Assembly: GCA_024234265.1 (NCBI GenBank)
Contig: JACKOM010000003.1
Coordinates: 248,001-312,000 of the forward strand
DNA length: 64,000 nt
Direction: 5' to 3'
Source of the DNA: Oceanospirillaceae bacterium
GTDB taxonomy: Bacteria > Pseudomonadota > Gammaproteobacteria > Pseudomonadales > Oceanobacteraceae
The notes below the pieces were generated by a model that was given only the letters and a program-made list of their open reading frames with translations, was not told the DNA's origin and did not search any database. Positions 28,497 to 37,348 of the stretch are shown here, in pieces. Numbering within the stretch: position 1 is the first letter of the stretch; each line of letters begins with the position of its first letter. The position numbers and the translations under genes were made by a program.

Positions 28497-28808
28497 TTAC
28501 TGAACAGTTCGTACCCGCAGGGCATCGGCGTATAAAAGCATCCATAGCCCCAGCCAGAAAAAAACCAGCGGAAACATAGCCATGCCGGCCAGCACAAACA
28601 GGCATAACCAGGCACGCTGCAGCCCCCACAAAAACAGGCCAATCAATACCGAACCCAATAACAGACGTAAAAAATCAAAGACCAGCCGCGCAAAATAATC
28701 CTGCGGCCACCAATAAAGCACCACACAGATCAGCAGGGCCATCACCAGCACGGATACTTTAAATAATTGCGTATATTTGCGTGTTACCTGAACTTCCTGC
28801 CAACCCAC
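28497..28808 (-). CDS. Hypothetical small membrane protein
   Basis: A 103-residue reading with GTG start at 28808 (AAGGGC upstream) shows three hydrophobic segments: VSVLVMALLICVVLYWW, LLLGSVLIGLFLWGL and LCLFVLAGMAMFPLVFFWLG. The positive-charge pattern fits an inner-membrane protein. No motif recognised and no operon partner, so it could also be non-coding. Confidence 0.5.
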   Translation of the reverse strand: MGWQEVQVTRKYTQLFKVSVLVMALLICVVLYWWPQDYFARLVFDFLRLLLGSVLIGLFLWGLQRAWLCLFVLAGMAMFPLVFFWLGLWMLLYADALRVRTVQ

Positions 28809-28882
28809 GATACAGCCCTTTTTATAAATCAAAAAACGAATCCGGAATCACATGCAACAAGTGCATTAATTCAGAGGTTCCC

Positions 28883-29152
28883 CAGGGAACCTCTAAATAA
28901 CTCGGTGCCCGCGTCGGCTTTGCGAAAAAAATCAGATCAAGGCGCAGATTTGCAGGCATAACGGGTTACGTCAAAAAGCTGCAACACCGAGCTGGTTTGT
29001 TTCGCAAAGCCCCTTCGGGCGCAGGCTGCCAGTCGATCTGGCTGCGTTGGCGATTTTGTAAAGGACCCATCATTTACTTCAATCGCCGCCTTGCCAATAT
29101 CAACTGGCAGCACATGCGCGACGCTGTGCAGAGTTATTCAGAGGCTCCCTGG
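28883..29152. mobile_element. MITE-like element with 21-bp terminal inverted repeats
   Basis: The gap 28809-29279 holds no gene. Its ends CAGGGAACCTCTAAATAACTC (28883-28903, 21 bases) and the complement at 29131-29151 match at 19 of 21 positions. Inner inverted repeats GGCTTTGCGAAA and TTTCGCAAAGCC sit at about 28916 and 29009. A further inverted fragment of an end (TTCAGAGGTTCCC) abuts the left side. With no transposase inside, this fits a non-autonomous miniature transposable element; a solo end occurs at 11711. Confidence 0.75.
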
Positions 29153-29279
29153 TAAATATCCGCCGATTTTACCGCTAAAAAATACATTGGCGGTAAACAC
29201 CTTAGCCATTTTTCAGTAAAAAATGTATTGCATACTCGCGATGGCCCAAGGCCACCCACCCACGTCGAGGATAATAAAA

Positions 29280-30059
29280 ATGAAAAGCTATCTGTTAGCC
29301 GGCCTGCTGTTATGCAGCACTTTCAGCCACGCCAGTGATTTTGCCAAACTGGACGAAGCCCTGCCCGCCAACGGCATTATTAATAACCACGAACCCGTAT
29401 TTGATTTTGATGGGGATGGCTGCCTGCCCAGTGCCGGCATCAGCCGCCTGGGTGAACAAAACAGCGGTTTAAAAACCTCCGGCAGCATTACCGGCGGCTG
29501 CCGCTCCGGTAACTTTATGCTGCTCTCCAACACCCTGCACCGCTACATGTGTAAAACCAGCGGTAGCGATAAATACTGCGTGCATTTTTATGCCCTGTAT
29601 TTTTTAAAAGACCAATTATTTAACACCTTTGGTGGTGGCCACCGTCACGATTGGGAGCATGCCGCCGTATGGACAAAAAATGGTACAGTGACACACGGCA
29701 GTTACAGTGCCCACGGTGATTTATACACAGACGTGGCCGCTAATTTACCCTTCCAGAATGGCCATTTAAAAATTGTGTATCACAAAGATGGTGTCACCAC
29801 CCATGCCTTTCGTTTTGCCAAAAGCGGTGAAATTGCGGAAAACCCCTATGGAGCATTTATCACCCCCACTATTACCAGCTGGTATGTGATGATAGGTGAC
29901 GGGGTCAGCAACCAGCAGATGCGCGATAAATTAAATAGCTTTGATTATGGTTCGGCCACCATTCCCATGAAGGACAGTAACTTCGTGAATAATGTAAATA
30001 ATTATAAACCTGCGGAATATCCGACTTTTACCACCGCGGATATGACAGCGGCGCAATAA
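29280..30059 (+). CDS. Necrosis-inducing NLP (NPP1) family secreted protein
   Basis: The ATG at 29280 (GAGG upstream) gives 259 residues with a signal peptide cleaved after about residue 18 (FSHA). The mature protein has DFDGDGCLP (about 42-50) and the NLP heptapeptide GHRHDWE at 120-126, in a GGGHRHDWEHAAVW context. A YVHFYALYFLKDQ-like segment (CVHFYALYFLKDQ) and five Cys residues are also present. NLPs bind plant sphingolipids (GIPCs) and permeabilise plasma membranes; some members are non-toxic. The metal-coordinating Asp, His and Glu of the heptapeptide are intact. It stands alone between a MITE-like element and a heptamer repeat, which fits horizontal acquisition. Confidence 0.93.
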   Translation: MKSYLLAGLLLCSTFSHASDFAKLDEALPANGIINNHEPVFDFDGDGCLPSAGISRLGEQNSGLKTSGSITGGCRSGNFMLLSNTLHRYMCKTSGSDKYCVHFYALYFLKDQLFNTFGGGHRHDWEHAAVWTKNGTVTHGSYSAHGDLYTDVAANLPFQNGHLKIVYHKDGVTTHAFRFAKSGEIAENPYGAFITPTITSWYVMIGDGVSNQQMRDKLNSFDYGSATIPMKDSNFVNNVNNYKPAEYPTFTTADMTAAQ

Positions 30060-30060
30060 C

Positions 30061-30122
30061 GCTGGACGCTGGACGCTGGACGCTGGACGCTGGACGCTGG
30101 ACGCTGGACGCTGGACGCTGGA
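30061..30122. repeat. Heptamer tandem repeat (GCTGGAC, about 8.9 copies)
   Basis: A perfect array of the 7-base unit GCTGGAC starts one base after the NLP stop codon. A 7-base unit is out of frame with codons, and it lies in the 3' untranslated region. No further gene appears before 30321. Confidence 0.95.
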
Positions 30123-30320
30123 AATTATTTTGCTTTAAGCCGGCAATGCAAGCTGCACGGCGCTTTATTTACCGCCCCTAAAATCCCTCCCCCCCTGTGA
30201 CCGACGTATCACTCCTGAAAAGAAAGCTTTCAAACCGCAGCGAGTGACTGGTCACAAGCAGTGAAATACCTTAATTTACCGGCGCGAAAAAACACCACAC
30301 TCTCACCCAAAGGAATGATA

Positions 30321-30857
30321 ATGAAAAATATATTTTTAGCGCTGTGCGCAGCCAGCCTTTTTTTAACTGGTTGCGGCTCACACCAGACAGTGCCCGCTGT
30401 TGAACAAGCCAAGTTAAGCGATAAATTTCAGTTAAAAAATGTTTCACTGACCCTCACCGAGAGTGTAACCCCAAAAACTGAGTATCACAGCGAAGGTGAG
30501 TTTCAGACATTAATTCAATCCGGTATTCAGCAAAACTTAACCCAGGCCGACTTATTAACATCTGATACTTCGGCCAACAGTATAGATATTAAAATTACCT
30601 ATAAACGCCAATTTATGCTTGATGCAACCCCGTTTCCGGCAGATGCCCTCCGATATCCAAGCATTGATTATGTAATCAATGTAACCGATGGAGATAAAAC
30701 CATCCGCACCATCACCCGCAACGATTTTATGTTTAGAGGCGGTATTTTTACACCATTCAAAATCATGTTTGGTGTATTGAATGAAAAAGATGATGAATCA
30801 ATATTTATTACCGCATTAAACAAAAAATTAGCCAAAGAAATTCAAAGCCTTGAATAA
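30321..30857 (+). CDS. Hypothetical lipoprotein
   Basis: The ATG at 30321, after AAAGGA, gives 178 residues. A lipobox signal peptide (LALCAASLFLTGCGSH, Cys about 18) is followed by an alpha/beta soluble domain: FQTLIQSGIQQNLTQADLL, a SIDIKITYKRQF strand and a C-terminal KKLAKEIQSLE. No catalytic motif recognised. Its A/T-rich codon use differs from the neighbours. Function unknown. Confidence 0.82.
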   Translation: MKNIFLALCAASLFLTGCGSHQTVPAVEQAKLSDKFQLKNVSLTLTESVTPKTEYHSEGEFQTLIQSGIQQNLTQADLLTSDTSANSIDIKITYKRQFMLDATPFPADALRYPSIDYVINVTDGDKTIRTITRNDFMFRGGIFTPFKIMFGVLNEKDDESIFITALNKKLAKEIQSLE

Positions 30858-30871
30858 AGTCGTTATCGAAT

Positions 30872-30906
30872 AAAAAATCCCGGTGCAGTTACCCGCACCG
30901 GGATTT
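30872..30906 (-). terminator. Rho-independent terminator, mainly minus strand
   Basis: AAATCCCGGTGC pairs with GCACCGGGATTT over 12 bp, with a T-run on the minus-strand side. It ends the ricin-domain gene. Confidence 0.87.
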
Positions 30907-30910
30907 AAAA

Positions 30911-30942
30911 TAGCTTCTAGCTTCTAGCTTCTAGCTTCTAGC
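30911..30942. repeat. Heptamer tandem repeat (TAGCTTC, about 4.5 copies)
   Basis: Perfect copies of TAGCTTC lie directly between the terminator and the stop codon of the next minus-strand gene. Same unit as at 27959-27983. Confidence 0.9.
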
Positions 30943-30943
30943 C

Positions 30944-33889
30944 TCAATTCAAACTCGCACGCCACTTCTGCTGATTGGTATCATTACTGTTCCACAGACC
31001 AATTGCTGCGCCGTTATTTTCACCGTAAGCATCAATCACCTGATTACTGTTTAAACGCGCACGGAAGCGGTTGCCATCTTTATTAAACTGCTGATTGAGG
31101 TTGCCTGCCTGGCAATCCCAGATTTGCAGCTGGGTATTGTTGGCGGTATTGCCGTTGGGAATATCCAGGCATTTATTGCCCGCCAGCTGGCTGCGTAATG
31201 TGCCTTTAATCGGGTCGTAATACCATTGCTGGGCAGCACTGCCATTGCAGGCATATAACTGCACCGGGGTGCCGTTAGCGTTATTACCACCAGCAACATC
31301 AATACATTTGCCACTGCGTTTATCACGGAAATCCACCCAGCGGTAAATGGCGCTCATCGGGCGTAATTCCCATTGCTGGTTAGTGCCACCATGGTAACTC
31401 CACTGTCCGACGTTAGCGCCATTATCGGTGCCATAGGCATCGGCCACTATGTTGCTGTCGTGTTTACTGGATAATTTATTACCGCTGAAATTCCAGCGTA
31501 AATTATCACTGTCCACACAATCCCAGATAACAATTTCCCCGCCTTTATAGGCCTGGCCACGGTTGTCGAGGCACTTAGTACGATCCGCACGGTTTTCAAA
31601 ACGCTGTTCGGTTTTGTTGTAATACCAGAACTGATCGTAGGATTCGTCATCACAATCCCACAGCTGCACGTTAGCGCCGTTCACTAAATTATTATCGTGC
31701 CCCGCAATATCCATGCAGCGCCCTGCCGCACGGTTATAAATCTGCACGTAACTTTCCAGCGGATCGAAATAACTGATATCCGTATTGGCGGCAGCGCGTT
31801 CCCACATTTGCAGGTAAGCTTCGGCGCTGTTCATTACCGCTTCATACACACGGCTGGATGCCTGTTCACGGATATCTTCAATATGGTCCGCCAGCATACC
31901 GTAGTGGGCGACACCGTCTTTATTTAAATCAAATACCCGGTTGCCGGAAATTTGTTTATTAAAGGTTAAACCAAACTCACTGGTGAACGGGTAATTCAGC
32001 GGATTATCTGCCACATCCCCACGGGGGCCAGCCTGACCACCTAAACCACTCATATCTGAGCCAACACCAACACCGGCGAGATAGGGGGTTTGTTCGATAA
32101 TATCCAGGTAGGCCGACACGCTGCCTTCCATACCATGGGCATTGCTGTTATAGGGACCAACAAAACCACCGGCGCGGATTAAACGCTGGGTATCTTTATA
32201 CACGCTGCCATCGGCGGAGCTGTTCATCCAGCTGTGGGAAGAAATTACCCCGCTGTAATTACGCGCTTCGACAATATCCATGACCTGGGTGGCGGTATCG
32301 GCGCCCATATGGTCCAGCTCAATCAGCATTTTTTTATCAATCATGCGATTCACCAGATACACACCTAATTCCGTCAGGCCGTGTTTATTGCAGTGAGCAA
32401 TGCTTTCATCATATTCAGGATTCAAACCGATAATATCGAGAATATCCTTGATAAAAGGTACCTGACCAATTAACGGGAAACCGGTATTAAAGTGCGCGCC
32501 GTGCACATCCGCATCACACTGTTTGGTTTCAAAGAAACGTCCGGTGGATAACCATTCACCCACGTTAATAAATCCATCCTCAACCCGCGAGCCACCCAAT
32601 TGGTTGTCGAATTTGTGGGTTGGGAAAATCGAGCGCACACCTAATGCATATAATTCATTTAAAGCGGCTTCCACGGTATTGCGGTTGCAGTCATCTTTTA
32701 AACCACAGTTAAAGGTTTCAGATGCTTCAACCCCCATAATCACCGCCAATTTGCCATCGGCAATCACGGCGCGGGCTTCTTCAGAGGAAGTGACTATCCG
32801 GAAAAACCCTTTACCGGGGCCGCCGGACTGGGCGTCGATATAATCCTGCATTTCACGCAAACGCCGCGCCTGCAGGCGGATACTGGCCATGGTGTTGCAG
32901 TCATTAGGATTTATCCAGCTGCCGGGTTTAACGGTTTTCTGCACATTACACAGCACTTCGTTTTCCACTAAATCGGCAACCATAATGCGTTCACCTGACA
33001 ACCAGGCACGCTCAATCCATTTATAATAATAACCGGAATGGCTCAGCTGTTTGGCGTTCGGCCAGAAGGGAAATTCAGGCCAGCCACGGGTGTCGTAGCG
33101 GAAATTAACATCACCATAGGCATATAAATTACCGATAATATCCAGCGAACCATCGGGGCCGTGGATATCCGAACTGTCTTTTAATGCGCTCTGCACACCC
33201 CAGCGATGGAAAGGTTTACCTGCCATCATTTTGCCGCCCATAAATTCATAGGAAGTAATATGGGTATGGGGGTCAATCCAGCCGCGCACCGTATCATCGG
33301 CATAACCTTTTAATGCCGCAGTATCACCGCTGACATTCACTTGCACTTCGGGGAATGGCAGACAATCATTTTGTGCCACCAGATTAAAACTGCTTTCGCT
33401 GGTGTAATTGTAGGGATTTAATAAATCAAAAAAATACATGCCACCGTCGCTGTAATTATGCCGCACCTGCATATCTAAACCTGTGCCGTGCAGGCTGTAC
33501 TGGTAGCTGTTGCCCGCTTGCTGCGCGCTGATTTTCCACTCCGCAAATTCACCGGCATACCTGCCTGCGGAAATTTCCGCCGGATAATGGCTCGCAAAAT
33601 AACGGCCATCTTTGTCGGTTAACATGTAATACTCAAACGAGGTGGGTTTGAGATAAAAATGCGCCGCCTGGGCAGCAGTATCCGCATCAAAGTGATAACC
33701 AAGGCCATCATCCACTGCGCCGCCTTTATAAAATTTACGCAGAAATTTGCCATTGGTGGGGGATTGAATGGCGTAACACCCCTGGGCCAGGCCATATACA
33801 GCCTCCTGCTCAGGGCTGCCAGCAGTGGCGTTCTGGCTGAATAAAGCCAGCCCCGCCACGGCGAGGGTGCCGTAGAAAATTGCTTTCAT
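30944..33889 (-). CDS. Secreted M19-dipeptidase-like hydrolase with two C-terminal ricin lectin domains
   Basis: The ATG at 33889 yields 981 residues with a signal peptide (FYGTLAVAGLALFSQNATA). A beta-rich segment (about 25-180) precedes an amidohydrolase-fold domain with GWIDPHTHI (metal-binding HxH, about 203), MGVEASE, IELDHMGAD, ISSHSWM and GVGSDMSGLG. These residues follow the membrane dipeptidase (M19) pattern. From about residue 720 two beta-trefoil ricin domains follow, with CMDIAG, VQLWDC, KCLDNRG, QQWEL and CIDVAG, KCLDIPN repeats and QxW motifs. The lectins likely bind a polysaccharide, targeting the hydrolase outside the cell. Substrate unknown. Confidence 0.88.
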   Translation of the reverse strand: MKAIFYGTLAVAGLALFSQNATAGSPEQEAVYGLAQGCYAIQSPTNGKFLRKFYKGGAVDDGLGYHFDADTAAQAAHFYLKPTSFEYYMLTDKDGRYFASHYPAEISAGRYAGEFAEWKISAQQAGNSYQYSLHGTGLDMQVRHNYSDGGMYFFDLLNPYNYTSESSFNLVAQNDCLPFPEVQVNVSGDTAALKGYADDTVRGWIDPHTHITSYEFMGGKMMAGKPFHRWGVQSALKDSSDIHGPDGSLDIIGNLYAYGDVNFRYDTRGWPEFPFWPNAKQLSHSGYYYKWIERAWLSGERIMVADLVENEVLCNVQKTVKPGSWINPNDCNTMASIRLQARRLREMQDYIDAQSGGPGKGFFRIVTSSEEARAVIADGKLAVIMGVEASETFNCGLKDDCNRNTVEAALNELYALGVRSIFPTHKFDNQLGGSRVEDGFINVGEWLSTGRFFETKQCDADVHGAHFNTGFPLIGQVPFIKDILDIIGLNPEYDESIAHCNKHGLTELGVYLVNRMIDKKMLIELDHMGADTATQVMDIVEARNYSGVISSHSWMNSSADGSVYKDTQRLIRAGGFVGPYNSNAHGMEGSVSAYLDIIEQTPYLAGVGVGSDMSGLGGQAGPRGDVADNPLNYPFTSEFGLTFNKQISGNRVFDLNKDGVAHYGMLADHIEDIREQASSRVYEAVMNSAEAYLQMWERAAANTDISYFDPLESYVQIYNRAAGRCMDIAGHDNNLVNGANVQLWDCDDESYDQFWYYNKTEQRFENRADRTKCLDNRGQAYKGGEIVIWDCVDSDNLRWNFSGNKLSSKHDSNIVADAYGTDNGANVGQWSYHGGTNQQWELRPMSAIYRWVDFRDKRSGKCIDVAGGNNANGTPVQLYACNGSAAQQWYYDPIKGTLRSQLAGNKCLDIPNGNTANNTQLQIWDCQAGNLNQQFNKDGNRFRARLNSNQVIDAYGENNGAAIGLWNSNDTNQQKWRASLN

Positions 33890-34196
33890 GTTGTGTGCTC
33901 TTTTGTTGTGATGAAGCGGCCTTTCGCACCACTGCAAAAACGCAAAAGAATCCGCAGCCAAAAAAGGCTGCAACATATGTAGAGCACAATGCAGGTTTTG
34001 CCCGTGTGCACTCTGGCCACACTTATGTGCAATTTTTTAAATCGTGCGGTGATTTAAGACAGGATTTTTGCGCTGGCTTTTTTGGCAACAAACAGTGTTT
34101 GCCATAACGGCCATATTGCAGAGTCAGCGGAAAATACAGATCGCGCAGCGCAGGATCGAAATATTTATCTGGCCTGCGCTGCGTTGCGCCATTTTT
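33890..34196. other. Intergenic region, no gene seen
   Basis: This 307-base gap separates the start of the ricin-domain gene from the 3' end of the tpm gene. The ricin-domain gene's promoter should be here. I see no clear -35/-10 pair, terminator or repeat. Confidence 0.4.
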
Positions 34197-34835
34197 TTAT
34201 AATGGCGTTAACAACCACAACACTTCTGTCGCCGAAGTTTTACCTTTTAAACCACCTTGCAGAACCTGGCGTACCTGTTCGTGAATACCGTACAGCAGCG
34301 CATAATGTTGCTGTACTTCAGCGGCGGGGATTGCAAACGGCGGGCCGGGCATTTCATGCTGGGCATATTCATAGGTAATGATTAATTGCGGCGCAGTTTG
34401 CCCCAGCTCGATTAATTGCCGGGCATAATCAGCACGCATAATTTCTGGTAAAGCCACCAGCGCAGCACGGTCATAAATAGCATCCACCCTGCCGATATCC
34501 GCCTGGCGCAGCTGAAAAATATCCCCCACCAGAATATCGATCTGCGCAGCCTGGTAGTGGCGATAATTTTCTTTTTCTATCACCACAGGGGTTAAACCCA
34601 AACCGGCAAATAATTCTTTTACCGCCAGCTCACTCAGTTCTGCACCCACCACCTGATAACCCTTATCCAGCAGCCAGGCGATATCACGGGTTTTACCGCA
34701 CAGGGGTAAAAATACCCGGCTGCCCACGGGCAGATTTAATGCCTGAAAATGCTGCTCGAGCAGACGGTTAACCTGACCTTCGTGGAATGCGGTTTCACCT
34801 TTTTGCCAGCGTTGATGCCAAAATTCTGCGTCCAT
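34197..34835 (-). CDS. tpm: Thiopurine S-methyltransferase family
   Basis: The 212-residue SAM-dependent methyltransferase starts MDAEFWHQRWQKGETAFHEG, the usual bacterial TPMT N-terminus. It shows RVFLPLCGKTRDIAWLL (SAM-binding, about 40-56), VVGAELSELAVKELF, and the VDAIYDRAALVALP segment. In Pseudomonas and relatives, Tpm methylates selenium and tellurium oxyanions as well as thiopurines. AGGAGGCACC precedes the ATG. No operon partner. Confidence 0.95.
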   Translation of the reverse strand: MDAEFWHQRWQKGETAFHEGQVNRLLEQHFQALNLPVGSRVFLPLCGKTRDIAWLLDKGYQVVGAELSELAVKELFAGLGLTPVVIEKENYRHYQAAQIDILVGDIFQLRQADIGRVDAIYDRAALVALPEIMRADYARQLIELGQTAPQLIITYEYAQHEMPGPPFAIPAAEVQQHYALLYGIHEQVRQVLQGGLKGKTSATEVLWLLTPL

Positions 34836-35004
34836 GGTGCCTCCTGTTAAATGTTGCCCACATTGTCAGGGGCAGCCGCAATAAACGCCACTGAAAATTG
34901 GCAGGCGTAAATGCACTCAAAATAAAACGTGTCCAGTGCTGATTCAGCATAGATTTTGATTTGTGCCGATTTATCACGGCGTAAACTCAGAACACCTTTG
35001 GCGA

Positions 35005-35185
35005 ACTTGCTGCGCCGGTTTTTTAAAGCGACATAGCCCGTAGCTGGCATGGATGCCAGCAAAGCGCCGGCGAAGCAGGGCATGGATGCCCCATGGCGCG
35101 TGGGCGTAATGGCGTGCAGAAAAAACCGGGAACAAGCAGCAGTGTGAGCGAAGGAAGGGTCTGGGAAGTCCCTTCCCAGAAAAAG
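35005..35185. repeat. Interspersed repeat of about 180 bp, copy 2
   Basis: Copy of the element at 22158-22337, in the same orientation, carrying the same GCATGGATGCC palindromes and terminal CTGGGAAGTCCCTTCCCAG hairpin. It occupies much of the gene-free stretch 34836-35391. The rest of that stretch holds the tpm upstream region and a terminator. Confidence 0.88.
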
Positions 35186-35315
35186 AAAAACCGGTTTAAT
35201 TGCCGACCACCGAATTACAAAGGTTCTTTCTTGGGGGGCTTATACCCGTGCCGGGCACAGACCCCCAGCTTCCATTTTGCGCCCATCACAAACGGCGGTT
35301 ACATCTGCTCAGCCT

Positions 35316-35350
35316 AAAAAATAGGGCCTCAAAAGAGGCCCTATTTTTTA
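35316..35350. terminator. Bidirectional rho-independent terminator
   Basis: Stem AAAAATAGGGCCTC/GAGGCCCTATTTTT with an AAAA loop. It can end the minus-strand YbhB-like gene. Confidence 0.9.
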
Positions 35351-35391
35351 GGTGGAAATGAAAAATTGTGGCGCAGCCATGGCCTTACACC

Positions 35392-35931
35392 TTACGGGCG
35401 CTGGTACAGGGCCTCCAGGGATTTTTTCGCCAGGGTATGGCCATTGAGGTAATACCCCACCAGGGCACCGGAACTGTCAGGGGCCAGGTCGAGTTTTTCC
35501 ACATCCAGTGCAAATACCGTGAACTGATAACGGTGGGCTTTATCACCCTGCGGCGGGCAGGCACCACCAAAACCGGGCGCGCCAAAATCGGTACGGCTTT
35601 CCACCACACCTGCCGGCATATGCCCGCTGGCACCCGCAGCCAGCTGATTTACAGATGTCGGAATATTAAACGCCAGCCAATGCCACCAGCCGCTGCCGGT
35701 CGGGGCATCCGGGTCGTAGGCGGTAATCGCATAACTTTTTGTGCCTGCCGGTGCGCCGCTCCAGCTCAACTGCGGGGATTTATTGCCCCCATTACAACCA
35801 AAACCGGCGAATTCCTGGGCCTTGGGCATCATTTTACCGGCCTGAATATCCGCACTACTGAGGGTTAATTCCCCATGGCTGGCGGCGCTGAATAAACTGA
35901 GGGCAAGCAGGCTTAAGGGCAGTTGTTTCAT
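35392..35931 (-). CDS. YbhB/YbcL (PEBP, Raf kinase inhibitor-like) protein, exported
   Basis: The 179-residue product has a signal peptide (LPLSLLALSLFSAASHG). The mature part is a phosphatidylethanolamine-binding-type fold: GGNKSPQLSWSGAPAGTKSYAITAYDPDAP, with the anion-pocket signature DPDAPTGSGWWHWLAFNIP, then GGACPPQGDKAHRYQFTVFAL, of which each part is a family hallmark. The signal peptide makes it a periplasmic form. AAGGAGAA precedes the ATG. Bacterial members have no settled function. Confidence 0.93.
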   Translation of the reverse strand: MKQLPLSLLALSLFSAASHGELTLSSADIQAGKMMPKAQEFAGFGCNGGNKSPQLSWSGAPAGTKSYAITAYDPDAPTGSGWWHWLAFNIPTSVNQLAAGASGHMPAGVVESRTDFGAPGFGGACPPQGDKAHRYQFTVFALDVEKLDLAPDSSGALVGYYLNGHTLAKKSLEALYQRP

Positions 35932-35992
35932 CAGAGGTTCTCCTTTTATTCCGGCCCATGAGCATACGCAATTCAGATGGCAGGCGTGCGCC

Positions 35993-36832
35993 TCAAAACG
36001 CCAATTTAGCGCCTGAAAGCGCCGTTCTGCTGTGGCGCAGTTCAGACGGGCTCATGCTGAAACGTTGCCGGAAGCGCTCACTGAAACGGGACGCAGACTG
36101 ATAACCACAGGCATCGGCCACCTGCTGTACGGATAACGGGCTGGTCTGTAATAAATTCAGGCCGTGACTGAGGCGTACCTCTTCGAGTAATTCGCGGAAG
36201 GTGCACCCTTCTTGATTTAATTTACGCCGCAGGCTGGATTCACTCAGCGCCAGCCGCGCACAGATATCTGCCAGCTGCCAGTCGCGGCTGAGGTCGGCCC
36301 GCAACAGGTTCTGCACCCGCCCGCCCCAGTCCTGCAACAGGCCGCTGCGCAGCTGGGCAGCACAACCCAGGGCACTCAAATGCTGCACTAACTCCACACG
36401 CCTTTGGGGTAATAAATGGGCGGCCTGGGGGCCGTGCCCCTGTAATAACAACCACTGCTGAAATAAGGTCAGTAATAAATCATCGGCGGGCAGTTGCTGT
36501 ATTTCATGTTGCACTGGGCCATGGCCAAGGCCACTTAAATCTTCCTGGTTAAAGGCCACCACCCAGGCCTGGTACATGCCCGAGATATCCGGCTGATTGG
36601 TAAAACTTAATTCACAACCGGCGGGCACCAATAACATTTGCCCGGGGGATAAATCCTGCAGCACCTGGGCATGCAGCTGTTTCACCCCCTGCAAAACCAG
36701 CATTAAACAGGGTTGAGCAAAGGGCACACGGCGTAATTGTTGGGCGGAATGGGCAATAAACGGCAGGATCAGGCCGTTGTCGGCGGGCACACTTTGCGCG
36801 GCCAGCAAATCCAATCTGTGCGTTATATCCAC
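35993..36832 (-). CDS. AraC-family transcriptional regulator
   Basis: The GTG at 36832 preceded by AGGTGG gives about 279 residues; an upstream in-frame start at 36886 is possible but lacks a ribosome-binding site. An N-terminal cupin-like sensor (PCLMLVLQGVKQLHAQVL and LLVPAGCELSF) precedes two HTHs: WQLADICARLALSESSLRRKL and VQQVADACGYQSASRFSERFRQRF with the C-terminal MSPSELR, typical AraC residues. It is near the YbhB-like gene on the same strand but has no evident target. Effector unknown. Confidence 0.9.
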   Translation of the reverse strand: MDITHRLDLLAAQSVPADNGLILPFIAHSAQQLRRVPFAQPCLMLVLQGVKQLHAQVLQDLSPGQMLLVPAGCELSFTNQPDISGMYQAWVVAFNQEDLSGLGHGPVQHEIQQLPADDLLLTLFQQWLLLQGHGPQAAHLLPQRRVELVQHLSALGCAAQLRSGLLQDWGGRVQNLLRADLSRDWQLADICARLALSESSLRRKLNQEGCTFRELLEEVRLSHGLNLLQTSPLSVQQVADACGYQSASRFSERFRQRFSMSPSELRHSRTALSGAKLAF

Positions 36833-36936
36833 ATCCCACCTGTGTGCATGCCTTAAAACCGCTGAATTAAAACATAAATCCCCCACAACGGGGCGCCGGG
36901 GTTAGAATACACACCATATTTCAGCGGTAACTCTCC

Positions 36937-37209
36937 ATGGATAAACAAAACAACAATCCCCTGCACGGCATTACCCTTGAGGCCCTGTTAAATGAGCTGG
37001 TGGCCGGCCTCGGCTGGCAGCAGATGGCCGCAGAGGTAGATATCAACTGCTTCAAAAGTGAGCCGAGTGTGAAATCCAGCCTCAAATTTTTACGCCGCAC
37101 CCCCTGGGCACGGGCAAAAGTGGAGGCCCTGTATCTGGATTTTAAAGCCGGCAAGGTCCGCAACAGCACCACAAGCCCGTTTAATCCCTGGCTGGCCGGG
37201 CGTAAATAA
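36937..37209 (+). CDS. VF530-type DNA-binding protein (DUF2132)
   Basis: The 90-residue product matches the VF530 family: NPLHGITLEALLNELVAGLGW (about residues 7-27), VDINCFKSEPSVKSSLKFLR, RTPWARAKVEALYLD. The family has a helical double-stranded-DNA-binding-like fold, but its role is not established. Single gene divergent from the AraC regulator and upstream of tRNA-Met. Confidence 0.93.
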   Translation: MDKQNNNPLHGITLEALLNELVAGLGWQQMAAEVDINCFKSEPSVKSSLKFLRRTPWARAKVEALYLDFKAGKVRNSTTSPFNPWLAGRK

Positions 37210-37348
37210 GCGCCGCAGCCCCCGTGGTTAAAGGGGCTGACAGGTGAGGCAGGCAGATTTACAGCAAAATCAGGTAAGTCTTTGAATAAAAACATAAACC
37301 AGGGGTTGACATGCCCTGCGTTTCTCCAGATAATGCGCGCCACTTTAT

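Noticed and set aside
28427..28642. 71-codon minus-strand frame with many Cys and Trp
   Set aside because: It is a different frame of the candidate membrane-protein gene at 28497-28808 and has an unlikely composition.
30061..30122. Possible CRISPR array
   Set aside because: The unit is 7 bases with no spacers, so it is a simple tandem repeat. I see no CRISPR array or cas gene in the window.
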